The position numbers and the translations under genes were made by a program. Under the pieces are notes generated by a model, which was not told where the DNA came from, did not search any database, and saw only the letters and a program-made list of their open reading frames with translations. 64,000 nucleotides of DNA from Venatoribacter pacificus (GTDB taxonomy: Bacteria; Pseudomonadota; Gammaproteobacteria; Pseudomonadales; Oceanobacteraceae): NCBI RefSeq assembly GCF_025318105.1, contig NZ_JAOANI010000028.1:434001-498000 (forward strand), in the 5' to 3' direction. Of the stretch, positions 58,450 through 64,000 are shown piece by piece; the stretch's first letter is position 1; every line of letters begins with the position of its first letter.

Positions 58450-59076
58450 TTACTCGGCGGCTGCTTCTTCTTCGCTGTCGCCGCCTTTAGGAGCGATAAC
58501 AGTAACAACCGAAGTGTCGTGCTCTGGGCCATGGGACAGAGCCAGTGACTCAACGCCTTTTGGCAGCTTCAGATCAGACAGGTGAACAACTGAACCGGCT
58601 TCAACGTTGGCCAGATCAACTTCGATGAACTCTGGCAGATCGCCAGCGTTACAGATGATGTCCAGGCTGGTCAGCTGGTGAGCAATTTTGCCACCGCCAG
58701 TCTTCACGCCTACACAGCTTTCTTCGTTCAGGAAGTGCAGAGGTACGTGAGCTTTGATTTTGGTGGTTTTGCTTACGCGCAGGAAGTCAGCGTGCCAGAT
58801 CATCGCTTTGGATGGGTGACGCTGCAGATCTTTCAGAACAACCTGTTCGGTTTTTTCGCCGATGGTCAGGGTGATCACGCTGCTGTAGAACGCTTCGTTT
58901 TCCAGTACTTTGTTCAGCTCGTTAGCTTTCAGAACGATCGCTTGTGGCTTGCGGTCGTTACCACCGGCTTTACCACCGTAAACGATGGCTGGTACGGCGT
59001 TTTCGCGACGCAGGCGGCGGCTCGCACCTTTCCCCGCATCTTCGCGAAGTTCAGCTGACAGATTAAATTCTGACAT
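58450..59076 (-). CDS. rplY: Ribosomal protein L25/general stress protein CTC type
   Basis: A 208-residue 5S-rRNA-binding protein. The N-terminal L25 domain (about 1-95) contains ELREDAGKGASRRLRRENAVPAIVYGG and KAMIWHADFLRV, and the C-terminal beta domain (about 100-190) is the TL5/CTC extension absent in E. coli RplY (94 residues) but usual in Pseudomonas-type bacteria. The end is acidic (DSEEEAAAE). GAGGAAATACCC directly precedes ATG. A terminator lies only 26 bases upstream, between it and prs. Confidence 0.95.
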   Translation of the reverse strand: MSEFNLSAELREDAGKGASRRLRRENAVPAIVYGGKAGGNDRKPQAIVLKANELNKVLENEAFYSSVITLTIGEKTEQVVLKDLQRHPSKAMIWHADFLRVSKTTKIKAHVPLHFLNEESCVGVKTGGGKIAHQLTSLDIICNAGDLPEFIEVDLANVEAGSVVHLSDLKLPKGVESLALSHGPEHDTSVVTVIAPKGGDSEEEAAAE

Positions 59077-59101
59077 GGGTATTTCCTCATGGTTTTGACA
59101 T

Positions 59102-59137
59102 AAAAAGCCGTTTGAGCTTGCGACCAGCTCAAACGGC
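59102..59137 (-). terminator. Intrinsic terminator between prs and rplY
   Basis: GCCGTTTGAGCT (59107-59118) and AGCTCAAACGGC (59126-59137) are perfect 12-base arms with a 7-base loop, followed on the minus strand by TTTTTAT. It lies 34 bases past the prs stop and ends 26 bases before the rplY ATG. Confidence 0.9.
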
Positions 59138-59170
59138 CTGAAAAATCGTTTATTGTGCTGCTATTGCGGC

Positions 59171-60112
59171 TTAACGAAACATCGCACTGATGGATTCTTC
59201 GTTATTCACACGGCGTACAGCTTCAGCCAGCAAACCAGCAATGGTCAGTTGGCGGATGCGGCCGATTGACTTGGCGGCTTCAGACAGCGGGATGGTGTCG
59301 GTAACTACCAACTCATCCAGCTCAGCACTTGCCAGACGCTCAACAGCGGGCCCGGATAGTACAGGATGTGTACAGTAGGCGACAACTTTTTTCGCACCAA
59401 ACTCTTTCAGAGCTTTGGCTGCGTGGCACAGAGTGCCGGCGGTATCGACCATGTCATCGACCAGTACACAGGTACGGCCAGAAACATCACCGATAATATG
59501 CATAACTTCAGAAACGTTGGCTTTCGGGCGACGTTTGTCGATGATTGCGAGGTCAACATTCAGCTGTTTGGCGATTGCGCGGGCACGAACAACACCGCCG
59601 ATGTCCGGAGACACAACAATCAGATCTTCGTAAGCCTGACGCTCAAGATCGTCAATCAGTACCGGCGAGCCGTAGACGTTATCAACAGGAACATCAAAGA
59701 AGCCCTGGATCTGGTCGGCGTGCAGATCAACCGTCAGTACGCGGTCGATGCCAGCGGTGGACATCATGTCGGCGACAGCGCGGGCACTGATAGGCACACG
59801 GGCTGAGCGTGGACGACGATCCTGGCGGGCATAACCGAAGTAAGGAACAACCGCAGTAATACGGCTTGCAGAAGCGCGACGCAGACCGTCGGCCATCAGC
59901 AGAATTTCCATCAGATTATCATTGGTCGGTGCGCAGGTCGGCTGGATGATGAACACATCTTTACCGCGCACGTTCTCATTGATTTCGATGGTAATTTCAC
60001 CATCACTGAATTTGCCAACAGTGGCTTCGCCAAGGGGAATATCAAGACGCTCAACAACGAGCTTTGCCAGTTCCGGGTTAGCGTTACCGGTAAAAACCAT
60101 CAACTTAGACAC
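59171..60112 (-). CDS. prs: Ribose-phosphate pyrophosphokinase
   Basis: A 313-residue enzyme that makes PRPP, the precursor of nucleotides, histidine, tryptophan and NAD; the Upp enzyme in this window uses it. The signature DLHADQIQGFFDVPVDNV, the KRRPKANVSEVMHIIGDVSG region (KRRPKANVSEV), and the PRPP loop CVLVDDMVDTAGTL are present. Length matches E. coli (315). The start is GTG (60110-60112) with AAGGGG six bases upstream. It follows tRNA-Gln and ispE on the same strand. Confidence 0.97.
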   Translation of the reverse strand: MSKLMVFTGNANPELAKLVVERLDIPLGEATVGKFSDGEITIEINENVRGKDVFIIQPTCAPTNDNLMEILLMADGLRRASASRITAVVPYFGYARQDRRPRSARVPISARAVADMMSTAGIDRVLTVDLHADQIQGFFDVPVDNVYGSPVLIDDLERQAYEDLIVVSPDIGGVVRARAIAKQLNVDLAIIDKRRPKANVSEVMHIIGDVSGRTCVLVDDMVDTAGTLCHAAKALKEFGAKKVVAYCTHPVLSGPAVERLASAELDELVVTDTIPLSEAAKSIGRIRQLTIAGLLAEAVRRVNNEESISAMFR

Positions 60113-60159
60113 GGTTGTCCCCTTTGATGCAATTATTCAATAATGGAAGGAAAGAGAAT

Positions 60160-60234
60160 TGGCTGAGGTGGCAGGACTCGAACCTGCGAATGACGGGATC
60201 AAAACCCGTTGCCTTACCACTTGGCGACACCCCA
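60160..60234 (-). tRNA. tRNA-Gln (anticodon TTG)
   Basis: A complete 75-base cloverleaf on the minus strand: acceptor TGGGGTG pairing with CACCTCA, D arm around GCCAAGTGGTAAGGC, anticodon loop TTTTGAT with anticodon TTG, T arm GCAGGTTCGAATCCTGC, and an encoded CCA. It lies eight bases past the ispE stop and 47 bases before prs, the usual gammaproteobacterial context, and is probably cut from the ispE-prs transcript. Confidence 0.98.
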
Positions 60235-60241
60235 ACAACTT

Positions 60242-61111
60242 TTAAGACGGTCTGAATAATACCTTATGTGCAGGTGATTGGTTAACACCCTTAGCCACAA
60301 AGGCTACATACTCAGCCGGTAACTGCTCAGAAACACTGATGGCTTCTGCTTCAGAACCGAAGCTTGAAAATATGCAAGCTCCAGTGCCCGTCATCTTAGC
60401 AAGATTAAATTTATTTAGCAAATTCAATGTGTTACCAACTTCTGGATACAGCATCGAAACGATTGCCTGGCAGTCATTTCTGCCCCCTTGCTTCAGCGCG
60501 GTGCGAATATTAATGGGGTCCGTATCCCTTGTCAAACCCTTATGTGAAAAAATTTTTCCTGTATTAACATGGACTTGCGGGCACACCACCAGATACCAGG
60601 GTTCGGCAAGCTCTGGCACCGGGGTAAGTATCTCCCCCACACCTTCGGCAAAGGCGGCTTCACCCCGCACAAACACTGGCACATCGGCTCCAAGGCTCAG
60701 GCCAAGGGTGGCCAGTTCGTCGAGAGAGAGTTGCAGATTCCACAGTTGATTCAGTGCCAGCAGGGTGGTGGCTGCATCAGAACTTCCACCGCCAAGACCG
60801 CCCCCCATGGGCAGTTTTTTATCCAGGCGGATATCGGCACCCAGTGTTTTTTCAGATTTTTTTTGCAACAGACGGGCGGCGCGGATGATGAGATTGTCTT
60901 CGAAGCTGACACCTTCAATGGCAGGAGTCAGTGTCAGCTCGCCATCGTTGCGCAACCGGAAGTGCAGGTCGTCGCCATGGTCGATAAATTGAAACAGGGT
61001 CTGCAGGTTGTGATAACCGTCATCACGACGGCCGGTGATGTGCAGCATCAGATTCAGTTTGGCGGGGGCTGGTACACTCAGCCAGTTGCCGCCGGCAGGC
61101 AGTTCAGCCAT
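60242..61111 (-). CDS. ispE: 4-diphosphocytidyl-2-C-methyl-D-erythritol kinase
   Basis: A 289-residue GHMP kinase of the MEP isoprenoid pathway. The N-terminal APAKLNLMLHITGRRDDGYH, ATP-binding PMGGGLGGGSSDAATTLLAL and C-terminal TGTGACIFSSFG motifs are all present. Length is close to E. coli (283). The frame is open ten codons further, to 61141; ATG at 61109-61111 has GAGTGG upstream, overlaps the lolB stop by eight bases, and starts MAELPAGG, so it is chosen. Confidence 0.96.
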   Translation of the reverse strand: MAELPAGGNWLSVPAPAKLNLMLHITGRRDDGYHNLQTLFQFIDHGDDLHFRLRNDGELTLTPAIEGVSFEDNLIIRAARLLQKKSEKTLGADIRLDKKLPMGGGLGGGSSDAATTLLALNQLWNLQLSLDELATLGLSLGADVPVFVRGEAAFAEGVGEILTPVPELAEPWYLVVCPQVHVNTGKIFSHKGLTRDTDPINIRTALKQGGRNDCQAIVSMLYPEVGNTLNLLNKFNLAKMTGTGACIFSSFGSEAEAISVSEQLPAEYVAFVAKGVNQSPAHKVLFRPS

Positions 61112-61697
61112 TAACAGTCCACTCTTTAATCGAAAATACAAAACGGAAATCGTGGCCTGATATTTTAATCAGGCCGGGCAGCCAGTAATCACCATGTTGC
61201 TGGTAGCGTGAGTAGCGGATATCCCAGCCGTGTTGTTGCAGGCGGTTTAGCAGGCCGTTCTCGTCATATTCGCTGCTGGCGCTGGCATTAGGGCTGGGCT
61301 GGCCTTTAACCCAATAGCGGATATCGGTCACCGGGAAATTCCAGCCCATGTGGGCCAGCATCAGTTGCTCGGGGGTGCGCGCCCGTTGTGGTTTGTCCCA
61401 GCCGGGTAAGGTGAGCTCAGCCTGGCGTGCATTGCCTTGCAGGCGCGAAGCGCCGGAACCAAACGGTCCGGAGATAAACAGGTCGTAACGCTGTTTGTCC
61501 TGTTCCCAGGTTAAATAGCCGGTAACGCTGTCGTCCGGAGATGTAACCGATAGTTTGCCCCGCACCTGCCACTGCTGCAGGTTATTGAGGCTGCTTTGCA
61601 GGCCTTGTTTGCCACCTTCGGGCTGTGGCAGCAGGCTACTGCAACCGCTGAGCAGGCTCAGCAGAAGCAGTGTGGTCAACGTGGTTTTGATGGTCAT
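61104..61697 (-). CDS. lolB: Outer-membrane lipoprotein receptor LolB
   Basis: A 197-residue lipoprotein that takes lipoproteins from LolA and inserts them in the outer membrane. The signal peptide ends with the lipobox LLSGC, making Cys the mature N-terminus, followed by a domain with LQQWQVRGKLSV, VTGYLTWEQDKQRYDLFISGPFG (parts GYLTWEQDKQRYDLFISGP) and RYWVKGQPSP. Length is close to E. coli (207). The frame is open to 61865 inside the TPR gene; ATG at 61695-61697 opens a clean lipoprotein signal and is chosen. It works with lnt, also in this window. Confidence 0.93.
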   Translation of the reverse strand: MTIKTTLTTLLLLSLLSGCSSLLPQPEGGKQGLQSSLNNLQQWQVRGKLSVTSPDDSVTGYLTWEQDKQRYDLFISGPFGSGASRLQGNARQAELTLPGWDKPQRARTPEQLMLAHMGWNFPVTDIRYWVKGQPSPNASASSEYDENGLLNRLQQHGWDIRYSRYQQHGDYWLPGLIKISGHDFRFVFSIKEWTVNG

Positions 61698-61707
61698 GGC
61701 GGGCTTA

Positions 61708-63561
61708 TCAGTGTTGGCTGAGAGTTTCCGGATCAATATCCAGGCGCTGCAGGGTGCGCAGAATAATCTCACTGTCCGGGGTTTGTTCCAGTCCTTGCTG
61801 CCAGATATGGCGGGCTTCATTCTGATCACCACTGAGCCATAACAGTTCACCGTAATGGGCGGCAATTTCGTGGTCTTTCATCATGTCGAAAGCCTTTTTC
61901 AGCAGTGGGCGCGCCTGTTCCAGGTTCCCCATGCGGAAGTAGATCCAGCCCAGGCTGTCGATAACCGCCGGATTATCCGGGGTCAGTTCCAGGGCGCGTT
62001 CGATTAACGGCAGTGCTTCGGCCCAGCGATCGGTGCGGTCGGCGAGGGTGTAGCCCAGAGCGTTCAGCGCTTCGGCGTGGTCCGGTCTGAGGCGGATAAC
62101 TGTGCGCAGATCCTGTTCCAGTTTATTCAGGTCGCCGAGACGTTCAGCCAGCATGGCGCGGGTGTAAAGAAGATTGAGATCTTCCGGTGCCACGATCAGA
62201 GCCTGGCTGATGAGTACCATGGCGTCTTCCGGTTGTCCGGCAGCCGATAGCAGGTCGACTTCTATGCGTACCAGTTCGCTGGACTGTTGAGGGAAGTCGC
62301 CGCGCAGGTCATTCAGATAGCTGCGTGCCGCATCAATGCCCTGGGTTTCATTCAGCAGATAAGACGCTTTAAGGTGGGCTGCAAGAAACTCGCGGCCACT
62401 GTTCACCTGCGCATATTGCTCAATCGCTGTGTCGAAATCTTCTTCCTCCTGGGCAATTTTACCCAGGTAGAAATGCGCTTCGTCGGTATGCGCTTGGCTC
62501 GCTAACAGTTGATACAAGTGCTCTCGCGCCTGTTCACGCTGGCCAAGTTCTTCTTCCAGCAGAGCGAGGGACAGCAGAATGGCAGAATCTTCCGGGAAGT
62601 TTTTGTGCAGCGCGGCAAACGCATCGCGGGCGCTGTCCATTTTTTGCTGCTCCAGCAGAATGCGGGCGCGCAGAACCTGGACGCCTTTGTGCTCGGGGTA
62701 GTCGTCATGAACATCTTCGAGCCAGTCAATGGCGTCATCAGAGCGCTGCAGCAGCACCAGAATGCGGGCTTTCTGCAGGGCGGCACTTAAGTACGCCGGA
62801 TTGCGCTGCAGGGCTTCTTCGATGTGCTTCAGTGCTTCCGGATACAAGCGCAGATGCTGTTCCATAATCCCGCGGGCATACCAGACCGAAGGGTTTTCCG
62901 GGTATTTGTTGGTCAGAAGCTGAAACTGCGACAGCAATACCTGTTGTTGTTCCATCGGCAGCTGACCGGCATTGGCGGCCAGGTAGTCAAACTGACTGAC
63001 GCCTGCCAGATCCTGCAAAATTTCCAGCTCTTTCAGTGCCTGGCTGAACTGACCTTGCTCCATCAGCAGTTGCGCAGCGGCCTGATGGGCGGCGGGATTT
63101 TCAGGTTCTTCTTCCAGCCAGATCGAAACGGCTTCGGCTGCGTGAGAGTCGCTGCCAACGTATTGGGCAATGCGTGCGGCGCGTTCGGCAATGGCCGGGT
63201 CGCGGGTCGTACGTGCCTGATCCATATAGTTGTAGAGCGAAATATCAAAGCGCTGGCGCTGTCCAGCCATTTCCGCAACCAGCAGGGAATACAGTGTTGC
63301 AGCCGGAATCGGGCGATATACCGGCTCGGCCAGGGTGTCTGTTGGTGAGCGGGTTTGATAATGAATATTTTGCTGGGATTGATTATCCGCCGGTGCCGTT
63401 TGCTGCACCTGTGGTGAGGCTGATTGGCCGAAACTGGCACACCCCGGGAGGACGATGACGGCCGAAAACAGCGGCGCCAGCCACAGACCCGTGCGCAACA
63501 CAGCAGACAAAGATGGGCGGTCAGACGGGGTACGGCGGGACTCGCGGATGTAAAAAAACAT
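61708..63561 (-). CDS. Tetratricopeptide-repeat lipoprotein
   Basis: A 617-residue protein. A basic N-terminus precedes a hydrophobic stretch and the lipobox VLPGC near residue 41, so it is probably a lipoprotein. The rest is a chain of about a dozen TPR-like helix pairs, for example HAEALNALGYTLADRTDRWA, then IDSLGWIYFRMGNLEQARPL. Homologues lie next to lolB and divergent from hemA in Pseudomonas-type genomes; the role is a scaffold for outer-membrane complexes, not known in detail. The only start is ATG at 63559-63561, with a weak ribosome-binding site. lolB starts ten bases past its stop. Confidence 0.88.
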   Translation of the reverse strand: MFFYIRESRRTPSDRPSLSAVLRTGLWLAPLFSAVIVLPGCASFGQSASPQVQQTAPADNQSQQNIHYQTRSPTDTLAEPVYRPIPAATLYSLLVAEMAGQRQRFDISLYNYMDQARTTRDPAIAERAARIAQYVGSDSHAAEAVSIWLEEEPENPAAHQAAAQLLMEQGQFSQALKELEILQDLAGVSQFDYLAANAGQLPMEQQQVLLSQFQLLTNKYPENPSVWYARGIMEQHLRLYPEALKHIEEALQRNPAYLSAALQKARILVLLQRSDDAIDWLEDVHDDYPEHKGVQVLRARILLEQQKMDSARDAFAALHKNFPEDSAILLSLALLEEELGQREQAREHLYQLLASQAHTDEAHFYLGKIAQEEEDFDTAIEQYAQVNSGREFLAAHLKASYLLNETQGIDAARSYLNDLRGDFPQQSSELVRIEVDLLSAAGQPEDAMVLISQALIVAPEDLNLLYTRAMLAERLGDLNKLEQDLRTVIRLRPDHAEALNALGYTLADRTDRWAEALPLIERALELTPDNPAVIDSLGWIYFRMGNLEQARPLLKKAFDMMKDHEIAAHYGELLWLSGDQNEARHIWQQGLEQTPDSEIILRTLQRLDIDPETLSQH

Positions 63562-63672
63562 ATAAAGAGAAGACCTGATGATTCGGATGCCAATAGGAGA
63601 TAGCGCATGCTATTTAGGGTCAGATAGCGATTTAAGTCAAAGATTTCAGCGGCAAAGCCGCGGCCAGATGTT

Positions 63673-63678
63673 TATAAT
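63673..63678 (+). promoter_or_regulatory. Possible hemA -10 element
   Basis: TATAAT at 63673-63678 in the 264-base gap between the TPR gene and hemA. No matching -35 box is seen at 17 bases, so it is only a candidate. Confidence 0.35.
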
Positions 63679-63825
63679 CCCCGCTTTTGCACAGCCGCCA
63701 CCTGTTGTGATGCGCAGATGTACTGAGAAGTTGCAGTACTGACTGACGTATTCCGGCAGGTCAGGCACTCTGCCGGCGACAATGGTTGCCGGTACAGGTT
63801 GAAAGCGGGAGCAGCGTCAGTCGAC

Positions 63826-64000
63826 ATGGGTATTTGGGCACTGGGGATTAACCATAAAACAGCACCGGTTGCTGTGCGTGAACGTGTAGCCTTCGATCCG
63901 GCGTCGATGTCGGACGTGTTGAGCGAAGTGCAGGCGCTGGATCCGGTGTCTGAGGTAGTGATCCTGTCGACCTGCAACCGCACCGAAATATATTGCTCAG
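63826..64000 (+). CDS. hemA: Glutamyl-tRNA reductase, 3' end beyond the window
   Basis: The first 58 codons of HemA, which reduces Glu-tRNA to glutamate-1-semialdehyde in the first step of tetrapyrrole synthesis. GINHKTAPVAVRERVAF and the catalytic VILSTCNRTEIY with nucleophile Cys50 are diagnostic. GGGAG lies about 12 bases before the ATG, further than usual. It is divergent from the TPR lipoprotein gene. The remainder lies beyond 64000. Confidence 0.96.
   Translation, partial: MGIWALGINHKTAPVAVRERVAFDPASMSDVLSEVQALDPVSEVVILSTCNRTEIYCS

Overview
The window looks like a chromosomal stretch of a free-living, Gram-negative gammaproteobacterium. The gene content fits the Oceanospirillales/Pseudomonadales side, probably marine. 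The evidence is the outer-membrane and lipoprotein genes (lpxC, lolB, lnt), a full mra/dcw cluster ending in ftsZ-lpxC, the order lolB-ispE-tRNA-Gln-prs-rplY-pth-ychF with hemA divergent from a TPR lipoprotein, and a NaChBac-type ion channel. I cannot assign a genus from sequence alone. There is no insertion sequence, prophage, CRISPR array or rRNA gene. Most of the window is core genome, with small accessory islands between conserved blocks.

Layout. (1) 1-6.1 kb, minus strand: small membrane proteins, a pentapeptide-repeat protein, a TatD-family hydrolase, a metallo-beta-lactamase-like protein behind tandem palindromes, a PlsC-like acyltransferase and a VOC protein. (2) 6.2-9.4 kb, minus strand: a type II lumazine synthase behind an FMN riboswitch, then rimK with an aspartoacylase-like partner, then ppiC. 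(3) 9.5-11.5 kb, plus strand: uracil salvage (upp-uraA). (4) 11.5-21.2 kb, mixed: a TonB-like protein, a 2-Cys peroxiredoxin facing a 919-residue haem oxygenase, a periplasmic binding-type protein, a cNMP-binding/rhodanese protein, two membrane proteins, a voltage-gated channel and an EF-P-like factor. (5) 21.6-44.9 kb, plus strand: an mra promoter with MraZ boxes, mraZ-rsmH-ftsL-ftsI-murE-murF-mraY-murD-ftsW-murG-murC-ddl-ftsQ-ftsA-ftsZ, then lpxC with its own promoter, an M23 endopeptidase, secA, argJ and mutT. (6) 44.9-52.3 kb: a FadR-like regulator facing the minus-strand operon miaB/ybeZ-ybeY-corC-lnt. (7) 52.3-56.4 kb: a lipoprotein, an acidic orphan protein, and a TetR/drug-efflux module with a 54-residue small gene under a duplicated operator. 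(8) 56.6-64 kb, minus strand: ychF, pth, rplY, prs, tRNA-Gln, ispE, lolB and a TPR lipoprotein, with the start of hemA on the plus strand at the right edge.

How the genes work together. The central 23 kb turns UDP-MurNAc into lipid II (murC, D, E, F, mraY, murG, ddl), assembles the septum (ftsL, I, W, Q, A, Z) and starts lipid A synthesis (lpxC). Translational couplings (ATGA, GTGA, TGATG and longer overlaps) run through nearly all of it. Envelope lipoprotein handling is represented by lnt and lolB. The ends carry RNA and translation quality functions (ybeY, miaB, pth, ychF, rplY, efpL-type factor, rimK).

Most worth a second look: the haem protein at 13211-15970, which joins a cyclooxygenase/alpha-dioxygenase-type domain with intact Tyr and His to a catalase-like C-terminal domain; the channel at 19728-20540, whose filter carries the acidic pattern of engineered calcium-selective bacterial channels; the TetR operator shared with a small gene at 54219-54383; and a convergent overlap with an orphan terminator that suggests a long antisense 3' end across a FadR-like regulator.
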